From contig CATNEN010000038.1 of assembly GCA_950097015.1 (NCBI GenBank), positions 7,686,001-7,750,000 on the forward strand: a stretch of 64,000 bases of DNA. The letters are read 5' to 3'. The notes under the pieces were generated by a model, which saw only the letters and a list, made by a program, of their open reading frames with translations, had not been told where the DNA came from and searched no databases. This DNA is from Macrostomum hystrix (lineage: Eukaryota; Platyhelminthes; Macrostomidae). This document shows, one piece after another, positions 20,101-29,366 of this stretch. Within the stretch, counting starts at the first letter, position 1; every line of letters begins with the position of its first letter. The position numbers and the translations under genes were made by a program.

Positions 20101-21366
20101 AAACAAGAATTAAGAAGTGCAGGATGAACTGGAGGTTAAAAAAGGGCACAAATAAGAGATGAAAGTCGCCACAGTACGTGTGTGTTCAGTAGTCAGCGGA
20201 ATATGCAGGATTGCCTCTCCCTGGCTGCGGGTCGACTGTCTCCAAATGATGCGCCAGGGCGCACAGACTTCCTGCAAATATGTTTTTATTCCCTCTTGAT
20301 TGATGGGGTATCGTAGGTATACATTATAATAAGCTGAGGCATCACACCTCTGACCCGCAGCCGTACGGGGCACTGGTGGCCCGATCTTTCGGGCGCTTGG
20401 CGAGGCACGGAGCTGCTACTACCGGCTGCGCTGCAGCTCGCCAGCCTCCTAGGCCTGGCAGTCGTGGGTGCCACCAGTCCCAAAGATGGAGGAACAGCTG
20501 AATACTACCTGCGCCTCGCTCTGGCAGCGTCCTACCTGCTGCACTGCATCCGCTGGCTCTACAACCTCACCGTGTTCAGGCGCACCGGACCAACCGTGAG
20601 TATTCTCAAGACGCTCATCGTTGACGACCTTCTGCCGTTCCTGTCGATCTTCGTGCTGATCACCGTGGCCTTCGGCGTCTTCTTCCACTCGGTGCTGAGC
20701 CCCGGCGGTCGGCTGTATCGCGTCTCCGACGGGCGCGCGACAAGCATGAGCACCCTCGAGTCGCTGGTTGAGATCTACTCGCGCCCGATGCTGCTTGCGT
20801 TCGGAGAGTTCCAGATTGACTCGCTGCGCCCCTGCGAGAAGCGCTCCGAGCCGAGCAACTGCTCAGACCTGGCCGGAACTGACTGCCTCTGCCCGCACCA
20901 GGACGGCCTGCGCCTCTACCTGGCTCTGTTTGTTCACGTCTACCTGTTTGTAAATCTCGCCCTGCTCAACCTGCTCATCGCCAAGTTCAGCCTGACAGTA
21001 AATACCAAAGTCGAGCAGGCCTTTGTCATCTGGAACAAACACCGCATGCGGATGCTGTGCGAGTACCAGCTCATGCCCACTATGCCGCCGCCCTTCAGCT
21101 CAATCAGCTTGCTGCACAAGAGGCTGTGCTACTCGCCCGGCTGTCTCCAGGCTTGCCGCGGCTGCAGATCTAAGCCAATCACGGGCGCCCGCGCTGCTGA
21201 CCCCGGGCTGTCCTGGAGCCAATGGGACAGCTTCGCGGGCTGCCGGACCTATCTTAAATTCCTGTGGCTGCAGGCGGCCAAGTTCAGAAATCGTCGAAGG
21301 CTGTTTCTTAGAAAGGTGAAGTTTGAAGCCGACGGAAGCGTGCGATACGTGCAGCAGAGCTCTTGA
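14179..21366 (+). CDS. TRPM-like cation channel with N-terminal ankyrin repeats
   Basis: Probable exons: 14179-14496, 14910-about 15100, about 16220-17504, 19387-19508, 19576-19926, 20361-21366 (TGA). About 1,080 residues. The N-terminus has ankyrin repeats ([65 protein letters not shown]). Six membrane segments follow in exons 5-6 (for example [38 protein letters not shown]). The pore region FGEFQIDSL, a Cys-rich loop, S6 LLNLLIAKF and the TRP-box segment [14 protein letters not shown]...LPPP-like (MPPPF) match the TRPM pattern. Exon 1/2 joins in phase as [16 protein letters not shown]. The exon 2 donor and exon 3 acceptor are uncertain, because a non-LTR fragment lies between them. The pairing of ankyrin repeats with a TRPM-type pore is unusual. 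Confidence 0.8.
14514..14833 (+). mobile_element. SINE-A, full-length, TRP intron 1
   Basis: Head with a degraded A box (GTTGCAAAGCG) and B box GCTCGATTCC, body with GAGGGCCAACCTCCAAGGCA and CAGGAGTCAGCGG, and an (ATT)n tail at about 14802-14833. It lies in the intron between exons ending at 14496 and starting at 14910. Confidence 0.9.
15223..16121 (-). mobile_element. 5'-truncated non-LTR retrotransposon, RNase H end
   Basis: On the minus strand: [38 protein letters not shown] and SDNSTI match the RNase H domain of I/Jockey-type elements. In a second frame (15223-15663) [12 protein letters not shown] and [21 protein letters not shown] match the typical C-terminus after RNase H. One frameshift near 15665 separates the two, and no reverse transcriptase is left, so it is dead. 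It sits in a TRP intron, opposite to the gene. Its downstream side (15125-15222) is rich in GGATAAT motifs that could be its tail. Confidence 0.8.
17610..19307. repeat. Tandem array, 26 bp unit, TRP intron
   Basis: About 65 copies of TGCTGCCTCACCTGCTGCCC plus ACCTAG, with AGCTG/ACCTG and CCCACC/ACCCCC variants arranged in repeating blocks. It lies between the donor at 17505 and the acceptor before 19387. Same unit length as the Ly6 intron-2 array but a different sequence. Confidence 0.95.
20165..20285 (+). mobile_element. SINE-A 3' fragment, last TRP intron
   Basis: Matches the second half of the family: TTCAGTAGTCAGCGGAAT, GGATTGCCTCTC, GGCTGCGGGTC, CCAAATGATG, ending in CTGCAAAT. The head is lost. 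It lies between the exons ending at 19926 and starting at 20361. Confidence 0.75.
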
Positions 21367-21397
21367 CACTGCCAGGCATCAGCAGTGCAAAGCTGAC

Positions 21398-21410
21398 AAT
21401 AAACTTTATT
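21398..21410. terminator. Back-to-back poly(A) signals of two convergent genes
   Basis: AATAAACTTTATT gives AATAAA on the plus strand (21398-21403, 32 bp after the TRP stop) and AATAAA on the minus strand (21405-21410, about 330 bp after the TTLL stop). Both genes could use the same 13 bp. Confidence 0.5.
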
Positions 21411-21736
21411 TTATATTTTGCAATACGAGCGAATTTTAAAGTAAAAAGTGAAATTAGCTTCTTGCTTCTTAACGGATCTAAAAAGTTACTAATAAAGCAA
21501 CCGGGTGAGCTATTGCAAGTTTTATCGCTTAGAAGCTAGAAAATAAAGACTAAAAACCTTAAATGCTAAAAAGTACGTCTTTTGCAGAACATACATGTAC
21601 ATTATAGACATGCAATTCAACACTGAATAATGTAAATAAGTTTTTATGCCTATCTCGAGAGCTAATAGAACAAAGCTCAACTAAAGCCCAAAGGGTTAAA
21701 TTTGAAAAGAACCGGGGAATCGTCAAGCTACGAAAA

Positions 21737-24688
21737 TCAGTCTGCAACAATTCGCCGTCGGGTCATTGTGAGTTTACGCAGTCGGAATTCGCGGTTGGAC
21801 CAGTACCTGTTCTGCCGCTGTCTGAGCTGCGCCGCCGCTTGCATCTTGCGCACGGCCGCCTGCCGTCCAACAATGTCTGGCTGGAGTCTGGCGTACCGCA
21901 TGCTGTACGCCACGTCTTCCTCCAGTACCGGCATGCCACCGACTGGCGAAGGAAATCGCCGATTGCCGCGGTTGCCAGCAGTTGCGACTTGCGCACTCGG
22001 CTGCACCAACTCGTCTGCCGTCTCTCTGGCCTCCTTTTTACTCATCCTGCGCTGGTTTCGCTCAGGATAATAGTCCACAGGAAAGTACTCGATGCCACGG
22101 CTAGTCATATGTAACTTTTGCGCATTGTCGAATGTGTATTTGAAACTCTTCATTTCGTACATGTCGCATCGGATCGGCGGAGTGCTGTACATCCAGAGGA
22201 AGTTCTGGCGGAATATCAAATCATTCGGCTTGCTCTCGTGAGTGCTGGGCGCTCTAAGAGCGAAAAAGTGAAATGACTTTCGAGTGGACTCGTACGTCAA
22301 GCCGAGGCTTTCGCCAATCACAGCCGGGATCACCTCACGAATTGTGTTGCTATTCCAGTTGACATCGTCCGCCATCACTGTCGGATTCACTTCCAACAGC
22401 CAGGGCTTGCCGTTAGCATCGATAACAATGTCCAGTGCGAAGAGCTGGTAACAGTTCGACTTCTCCTTGATCTGATCGAACATGCCTTCGCAGATTTGAT
22501 TGGACATGACGCGAAGGCATCGAATGAAGTCCTTGTTGAGAATGAACTGACTTAAATGTTCCCTCTGGAAGGCGGCGTTGTCGTCCCCCTGATTTCTGTC
22601 CCTGCACTTGTCTTTGCTTGACTCGTCCTTGTCGGACGCACTGGCTGTGAAATAATTTGCAGCAGGCTGAGGGCCTTTCAGATGCTCAGCGCCCGGAATG
22701 GGAATTGATCCCAGCAGGAGCGGCAGGTCGCACGTGTTCCCCTTCAGGCAGCCGTGCCGCACCGCATAGTTAAACTCCTCGCATTCGTCCGATGCGAATG
22801 AATGCTTGAAGAAGCCGGTAAGTGGCACCGGTTCAAATTCTTTCAGAGCAATCTTTTTGGCGTCGCCACGTTTAGAATCCGCTGCGGAGTTGTTCTGCCA
22901 CTGCGAGTTTTGCTGCCCAGATTGGCGCAGATTCCCATCAAGCAGCTTCTGCTGCTGATGCCAATTGGAAGGATTTTGCTCAATATGCTTCACCCGCTTC
23001 CGCTTCTGCTTCTGCTTAGTTCCTTCGCGATCTAGGAATGTAAGACAACGTGGAGATTTATCGTATTGTTTTTTATCATTCTCACTCGAGTCTTCGACTC
23101 CGGATACCCAAACCTGTTCTTCGTCGTTTGCTGAGACAGAAATATCAAACAAAGAGGTCTTTTGTGAGCGAACTTCCGTTTTGGTAATCCGTTTTTCTTG
23201 ATTGCTAGATGCGATCAGACTCACTTTTTCCGCTATCACTTTTTGGCTAGCCGCATTTTGAGTCCTTCGAGTCGATCTGGCTGGTGTAGGTCCCTGACCC
23301 TGAGCCGCATTCCACTTCCATGCTCGCGTGTTGGCCAAGTGCTGTCTGGGATCAAAGCGATCGCCTGAACGCATCTCTCGGTAGGGCTGCGCCACTTTGC
23401 GGATGTAGCCAGGGTGCAAGAAGCCGAGTACACGCCAGAACCGACACACAATCACTAAAAGGAACATGCGGACGTCAAACTTCCGTCCACAGTTCGTCAA
23501 CATTGGCTTTTTTATGTATCGCTGCACAACATAGTCCTGGCCCCACATGAACCGCTGACGGGTCTCCACTTTGAGGAACGACCTCAACTGTTCAGCCGAG
23601 GAGAGAACTCGAACGCCTCTACCTCTGCTCAAGTAGGACGGCTTCGCTATCCACTGCGAATCCGGCGCCAACCTGATGATGTCCTGGATGAAGACATTCT
23701 GCTGCACAGACGATGAGAACACCTGAGTCTCTGGGACAAAGTACTTTGTTGTGAAGCACGGGCAGAAGTCGCCGCTGTGGATCGCCTCGATACCGTGCTC
23801 CCTGCTAGCCGTCTGAGCCAAGCTTTCTTGGCAGCCGGGCTCGCTGCAGCGCTCAAAGCTGTGCTGAGCGTACTGGTGCTGGCACAGCAGCTGGTAGCGC
23901 ATTCGGCGGCCACCCAGGTGCTCGCACCTGTGCGCCGGATATCCGATGCCCCGCCTGAACATGCTGGACTTCAGAGTGTGCGCCAGAGTCTGCTTGTCCT
24001 TCAAGAAGATATCCAGCGGCAGGCGGTTCACTGTGTGATGATTCGGCCGCAGGTTCGGCAGGACTTCGATGGCTTTTCGCTTGCCCAGCCAGCAGAAGAC
24101 GCGCTCGCCCCCGCCACTGGGAAGGTTTTTAAGCCTCTTCATTCCCATGAACTGGCAGAATGTGTCAAATAGCAGGTCCAGACAGCCCACCCCATTCTGC
24201 TCGGTGCAGATAAAGTACTTGCTTCTCCTGGCTATTAGCTCAGGGCAAGTCACCTGGTACAGTCTTTTGTAGTCGGCCAGGTGTTCCATGAATCGGTACA
24301 GCTGGCTAAAAAACTCAAACGTCTTTGGTTTGTGCATTTTTTCTAAATCTGCGTGATTTTCATCACTTGCATTTTTCAGATATTTTTTCTCTTCCGGGGA
24401 TAGCTCAATAGTGCTGCTGCTATTGGCCGCATCATCGATGTCATCCGACTCGTCCACGGACTGTCCTGTCTCGGTACCATCCAACTCGTCCACGGACTGT
24501 CCTGTCTTGGTACCATCCAACTCGTCCACGGACTGTCCTGTCTCGGTACCATCCGACTCGTCCGTGGAATGTGCTGTCTCGGTGCCATCCGACTCGTCCA
24601 CGGACTGTCCTGTCTCGGTACCATTTGATTTGTCCGCGGACTTTGGTATCTCGATACTCCTCTCGGATATTGAACGTGAAGTACTCAT
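21737..24688 (-). CDS. Tubulin-tyrosine-ligase-like (TTLL) protein
   Basis: Single open frame of 983 residues. TTLL enzymes use an ATP-grasp fold to add amino acids (Tyr, Glu or Gly) to tubulin or other proteins, often in cilia. Seen here: acidic 12-residue repeats (SDGTETGQSVDE type, 36 bp period) at about residues 20-75; TTL-domain start with RPNHHTVNRLP; ATP-grasp segments WIAKPSYLSRGRGVRV, YVVQRYIKKP, GRKFDVRMFLLV; and the metal/ATP-binding end LDIVIDANGKPWLLEVNP. About 300 residues of low-complexity, Q/K-rich sequence separate the two halves of the ATP-grasp, longer than usual. Subfamily and substrate cannot be assigned. No intron is needed to read it, unlike most neighbours, so a retrogene origin is possible. 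Convergent with the TRP gene, divergent from the GTPase gene. Confidence 0.85.
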   Translation of the reverse strand: MSTSRSISERSIEIPKSADKSNGTETGQSVDESDGTETAHSTDESDGTETGQSVDELDGTKTGQSVDELDGTETGQSVDESDDIDDAANSSSTIELSPEEKKYLKNASDENHADLEKMHKPKTFEFFSQLYRFMEHLADYKRLYQVTCPELIARRSKYFICTEQNGVGCLDLLFDTFCQFMGMKRLKNLPSGGGERVFCWLGKRKAIEVLPNLRPNHHTVNRLPLDIFLKDKQTLAHTLKSSMFRRGIGYPAHRCEHLGGRRMRYQLLCQHQYAQHSFERCSEPGCQESLAQTASREHGIEAIHSGDFCPCFTTKYFVPETQVFSSSVQQNVFIQDIIRLAPDSQWIAKPSYLSRGRGVRVLSSAEQLRSFLKVETRQRFMWGQDYVVQRYIKKPMLTNCGRKFDVRMFLLVIVCRFWRVLGFLHPGYIRKVAQPYREMRSGDRFDPRQHLANTRAWKWNAAQGQGPTPARSTRRTQNAASQKVIAEKVSLIASSNQEKRITKTEVRSQKTSLFDISVSANDEEQVWVSGVEDSSENDKKQYDKSPRCLTFLDREGTKQKQKRKRVKHIEQNPSNWHQQQKLLDGNLRQSGQQNSQWQNNSAADSKRGDAKKIALKEFEPVPLTGFFKHSFASDECEEFNYAVRHGCLKGNTCDLPLLLGSIPIPGAEHLKGPQPAANYFTASASDKDESSKDKCRDRNQGDDNAAFQREHLSQFILNKDFIRCLRVMSNQICEGMFDQIKEKSNCYQLFALDIVIDANGKPWLLEVNPTVMADDVNWNSNTIREVIPAVIGESLGLTYESTRKSFHFFALRAPSTHESKPNDLIFRQNFLWMYSTPPIRCDMYEMKSFKYTFDNAQKLHMTSRGIEYFPVDYYPERNQRRMSKKEARETADELVQPSAQVATAGNRGNRRFPSPVGGMPVLEEDVAYSMRYARLQPDIVGRQAAVRKMQAAAQLRQRQNRYWSNREFRLRKLTMTRRRIVAD

Positions 24689-25505
24689 AGTTATTCTATT
24701 AACTTTTTATTTATACGCTCGTATTGCTAAGAGCAAAGTCAATGCTTTGTGAATGCGATTCCAGAGTCTGTCTATGGTCAAAGCTGACAATTCGGACTAT
24801 TGACTTTTGCCGATTAGTATAGCTAATTAATTAAGTATAGCCTCAGTTCACCCAGCTAGAAATTGATGCCAGTATTTGCTGTGGCGTCGCCCCTGTCTAT
24901 GGACCGAACAGCCGTACTCAGCCAACAGATGCACTTGTGGCTGCACCCATGGCTGGGGTGGGTGCATTCCGATTATACGATTACTCGCATTACTGGTAAA
25001 ATAAGCAAGATCACTCAATAAAAGAACTGAAGTTGAATGCTTCAGTGACCAATTCCGGCACCTCCTGCTCGATAATATTTTTAAACTACGACAACTCTGG
25101 CATTTACTCTGGCCCCTGTTATCAGGGCGCACAGTGGAATGGGTGCGGCATTGTGCATTATCTATAGTGTCTTAACCAACCAGAAAGCTGCAACTATTCG
25201 TTGATAAGGCTGTGAGGACAGACTCAGAAAGCTTTTTTCTCTGCTCCTGCCATTCTTCGCAAGTAGAAACGAGCCGTACACTAGCTCCTGCTTCGCTCTG
25301 CGCCTATTCTTATCTCTTAGCTGCTTTCGTGTTTGACTCTGTGTAGAAAATTGAATTACAACTGTCGGCTGCTCACAGCAAGCAACAGCAGGAAACCATT
25401 CTGCATGCATTCGATTGACTCAATCAGTATCTTCCCAGCTCACCTGCGGCACACAAGAATCAGCTATTCACTAGATTTCACTGCCGTTTGAGTCGAATCT
25501 CAGAC
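24689..25505. other. Shared upstream region of TTLL and Rho genes
   Basis: About 0.8 kb separates two divergently read intronless genes, so it should hold both promoters. I see no clear TATA box or repeated motif in it. Confidence 0.5.
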
Positions 25506-26072
25506 ATGGCAGCCGAGCAAGCGGAGGTGAAATGTGTCGCAGTTGGCGATGGCGCAGTCGGCAAGACCTGCATGCTGATGCGCTACACGCAGGACCGCTT
25601 CCCACAAGATTACATACCCACCGTGTTCGATGAGTGGGGCGCTGTGGTTGTTGTCGACGGCAAAGACTACCGCCTGCGGCTGTGCGACACTGCGGGCCAG
25701 GAGGCCTACGACCGGCTGCGCCCGTTGAGCTACCCGCAGACGAACGTCTTCCTGATTTGCTTTTCCGTGGTGGACCCCACTAGCCTTGACAATGTCCTAG
25801 AGAAGTGGTGCAAGGAGGTGAGGCACCACGCACCGCAGGCAGCGCTGATCCTGGTCGGCACCAAGATAGATCTTCGTGCGCCCGCCGGCAGTACGGAAGC
25901 GACCAAGCAGGTCTCTATAAAGCAGGCCAGGGCCGTTGCCAAGGAGATCAAGGCGGTGAAGTACATGGAGTGCTCGGCGCTGTCACGCAGTGGACTCAAA
26001 GATGTCTTTGATGAGGCGGTCAGAGTGGCAATTGGCGGCACAAAAGTGAGGAGAGGCTGCACCCTGCTCTGA
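25506..26072 (+). CDS. Rac/Cdc42-like Rho family small GTPase
   Basis: 188 residues, molecular switch of actin and polarity signalling, membrane-anchored by prenylation. Seen: P-loop GDGAVGKT; switch [10 protein letters not shown]; switch [21 protein letters not shown]; NKxD-type motif GTKIDLR; SAL motif ECSAL; CAAX end CTLL, where the final Leu favours geranylgeranylation. The Rho insert is present but altered ([13 protein letters not shown]). The second ATG (25506, context GACATGG) is preferred over an in-frame ATG at 25488 because the family starts just before the first strand. Switch I has DEW where Rac and Cdc42 have D/E-N-Y, which could change effector choice; loss of the Tyr removes the residue many bacterial toxins and kinases modify. 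Single exon. Close to Rac and Cdc42, but I cannot say which. Confidence 0.92.
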   Translation: MAAEQAEVKCVAVGDGAVGKTCMLMRYTQDRFPQDYIPTVFDEWGAVVVVDGKDYRLRLCDTAGQEAYDRLRPLSYPQTNVFLICFSVVDPTSLDNVLEKWCKEVRHHAPQAALILVGTKIDLRAPAGSTEATKQVSIKQARAVAKEIKAVKYMECSALSRSGLKDVFDEAVRVAIGGTKVRRGCTLL

Positions 26073-26864
26073 ATGATGTGCGTAAATGTAAAGCGATAAA
26101 AATTAAGCTGTTGTCAATCTATAGCTATTGGATCATTGTGTAGTTGTTGCAAATGCTTTACATCTGTGCTTGGACTGTTTTTAATTCTTTCTATAAATCA
26201 AAATTCAAGTTTAGTGTATATTTTCCAACTATAGCTGATTACTTTTCTGACTGAGCAGATAATGTTATAATTAGCTGAATAGAAATGTATACGTGGAGGG
26301 ATTAGGGGCACGATGGGGATTAGGTATTAGGTTTTGCAGTAGTGAAAATTTTAACAAACAAAAATCGAATTTTTGGATGTAGCCTTTAAAGGTAAGTTTT
26401 TTTGCTGACCAAGGTTTAATAACAAAAAACTTGTTTTTCTCAATTAAAGAAATGAGATAGCGTTTGAATATAATCTATAATATTAACATTCTCGCCGTGT
26501 CCTTAATTCTAGCGCATTAAAACCACCCGCTTCTTACTTAATTCAATCAATTGCGATTTGATTCAATCAGAATTAAAGTACGAAGACTACCTAGTTAGTC
26601 TGAACGTACTCCCGGCCTCAGACTAAGGAATATAATTATTAGTTGCGACAAGTTGCGCAAAAACATTTTTGTTTGAACGAATATTACTTTGAAGACGACG
26701 ACCGCGTTGCTACCGCAGATATTTTTATCTGTCTTTTGGGTGAATATTTTGGGGTCAAACAAGATAGTTGGCACGATTTTTAGCAATTCGATTTTGAATG
26801 TCTATCGCCACGAATTGTTAAATCTGTATTGCTTAGCTGGCCACCACTTTGGGCCATAGACATT
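26073..26864. other. Rho 3' UTR and AT-rich intergenic DNA
   Basis: No gene or repeat recognised. Probably 3' UTR for the first 100-200 bases. Confidence 0.5.
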
Positions 26865-27345
26865 TGGAGGCATCATGACTGATGTAATGGTAGCAGTTGC
26901 AGTTCTACTGCTAGTAACGGCTCCCTCCTGATTGCGCACATGACCAAGAACTTCAGAAGGCAATTCAGATTATATCAGGACCATTAACAATGGACACTAT
27001 CTTCTGCTCATGCCGAAGTTTAAATAGGCCATCCATCATCCGATCAGCGATCTTTTTCGTATTTTCTGGTGTCGCTTCATCCGGCTGCAAATTCGACTCC
27101 GAGACTGACTTAACACCAACATAACATTTCAACTCGAAACCAAAACATCCGGCTGTTTGGCGCCTTCGGCCAACAGTTGAAGATTAACGAACAGTTCCAG
27201 GTATATACCAAACTCCAGCAAAGCTACGTCAGAGAAGTCGACACTAGAAACAATTTTCTTTGTTTGGCTCAAATTAGTTGGTTGGTACGTCGCTAGATTT
27301 GCTTCGGAAAGACGCACTGAAGCGCCAGACAAACAGAGATATCGT
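26865..27345 (-). mobile_element. Decayed second Crypton copy (5' part)
   Basis: Collinear with the 5' part of the Crypton at 59102-60651. Shared blocks on the plus strand include TCCTGATTGCG, CAGGACCATTAA, CTTCTGCTCATGCC, GTATTTTCTGGT, CGCCTTCGGCCA and GACTCGAAACCA, in the same order and spacing as 60140-60620. Indels break the reading frame (for example about 20 bp lost after CAGGACCATTAA). The recombinase domain is absent. It lies between the 3' ends of the Rho and Pumilio genes. Confidence 0.75.
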
Positions 27346-27354
27346 TACGGATCG

Positions 27355-27480
27355 GAATTCGAGGATTACAGGTACATCGGCTACCTTGTGCTGAGCCCCG
27401 ACTTTCACCGCCCGCTCGACCCGATACCAACACTGATGGAAGCCATTATAATCAGCATTCTCGTCCTCAAGGACACATAA
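27355..27480 (+). other. Short GC-rich open frame, possible orphan exon
   Basis: An open frame of about 45 codons (including EFEDYRYIGYLVLSPDFHRP) ending in TAA at 27478-27480 stands out from AT-rich surroundings. It directly follows the Crypton relic. No family is recognised; it may be a last-exon fragment or chance. Confidence 0.2.
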
Positions 27481-28839
27481 AACAGGAGCATCGACAGTTG
27501 CAGCATCTGCCTGGTGCAGCCTGACAATCGGAAACTGTATTTTAGCCAGTTAAATAAATATATGATATATCGAGTGAGACATTAGCAAGTAAGGAGACAG
27601 TACAGTACGCTACAACAGTTTACCATAAACCGCGCATAAACTAAAGCATATTTTTTAATCAAAATTGTAAATCTTTTATCGAATTTGCAAGCAGAAGACT
27701 CGCATAAATATGTAAATAAATAAACAAATAAGAACTAATAATCATTCGACTCGTAACATACTTTTGTATCATTAGCAAGCCGTTGATAGGATTAAAAATT
27801 GGGACTTAAGCGAAGCGGAAAACAGGACAGCAAGCCTAGCGAAAAGAGTTAAAGCGAGAACAGCTAAGATGCATAAAGTCTCACAGGCGGTGATAAGCGC
27901 GCAACAGTTATCTGGATAAGTCAGCAGGCAATCATAGTCAAAAAGATGTCACAATCAGCACAGAATGCGCACTGTATGCTACTCAATACACGGAGGGGCT
28001 CAGTAGTATATTGGGAGATAAAAAACAATGGCAATAATTAAAAATATTGTGCAATTAACAATGTAATTCAACCATGCAGCTATCGGCTGTCCCATTTAAA
28101 AAGCTATTCGATACAATCCAACTGTACAAAACGCAGCTTTTACTTTTGAAGATTTACATCAATTTACACCAATTCGCTGACCGTTCAGGTGCTGTACACA
28201 CAAATAATTGAACTGATAATATATGAATGCCACTGAATTGAAAAAATTTTCGAAGTCAAAACTCTGGATATAAAATAAGCCAAAATTATCCGCCGATAGA
28301 ACAACACATACTAGTAACAGTAGTTTAGCAAAAATATAAAACAGAATAATATCCTGTCGGAAGATAATGTCTATGGCTAAAACTCTTAGTCAAATTAATG
28401 GTTTTACAGTCGATATAGGCAGGTAAAAAGACCATTATTAGTTGCTAAAAAAGCAGAAAAAAGCATTGCAAACGCGCACGCAAACAGAAGGATTAAAAGT
28501 GCAAGTGATTAAAAACAAAATCGAATAAACAATGCTCATAAACTTCAAAAGCGAAACAGTATTACAAAAGTACAACTCACTAGTGGATAGAACGATAGAC
28601 TTAACGGGGCACACTAAGAGGGATAGTAGTATAATAATCATTAAAGTAGTAGCATAATATGCATTTTATTCATAAAACATTCAATTAGAAAGAAAACAGA
28701 AAAGCTGACCCACTGGCTTTACACTCTACCTGATAATTTCCTGTGACAGCTACCTTCAGCGTCCGGACAACGAGGGACAACTGGAATTCCAGAGCGGTCG
28801 GTTAGATGCGGGATCGACGGGGATATGGGATCTTTGGGA
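27481..28839. other. AT-rich region downstream of Pumilio, nothing recognised
   Basis: Low-complexity AT-rich DNA with no coding signal. Part of it could be a long Pumilio 3' UTR, read leftward. Confidence 0.4.
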
Positions 28840-29285
28840 ATGAAGGACTGACGAGATTGACGGGATTTGGGATAGACGAAATTTGGAATCGATGGGATTC
28901 GAGGTCGATATGATTTGAGGTCGGTGGGATTTGAGGTCGATAGGATTTAAGGTCGATAGGATTAAAGGTCAATAGGATTTTAGGTCGATATGATTTAAGG
29001 TCGATATGATTTGAGGTCGATGGGATTTAAGGTCGATGAGATTTGAGGTCGATGGGATTTAAGGTCGATGGGATTTGAGGTCGATAGGATTTAAGGCAAA
29101 TGGGATTTAAGGTAGATGGGATTTGAGGTCGATGGGATTTAAGTTTGATGAGATTTGAGGTCAATTGGATTTGAGGTCGATGGGATTTGAGGTCGATGGG
29201 ATTTGAGGTCGATGGGATTTGAGGTCGATGGGATTTGAGGTCGATGGGATTTGAGGTCGATGGGATTTGAGGTGGATATGATGAT
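28840..29285. repeat. Tandem array, 16 bp unit, Pumilio 3' side
   Basis: About 27 copies of GAGGTCGATGGGATTT with variants (AAGGTCGATAGG and others). The array begins about 80 bp after the Pumilio stop codon, so it is probably transcribed in the 3' UTR. On the mRNA sense strand the unit reads AAATCCCATCGACCTC. Confidence 0.9.
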
Positions 29286-29366
29286 AAAATGTTAGTAAGC
29301 TGATGCGTGACTAGGATGTCATGGGAGAAGGAAATCGAATCAAATGAGCGCAGGGCCAGAAGGAGC

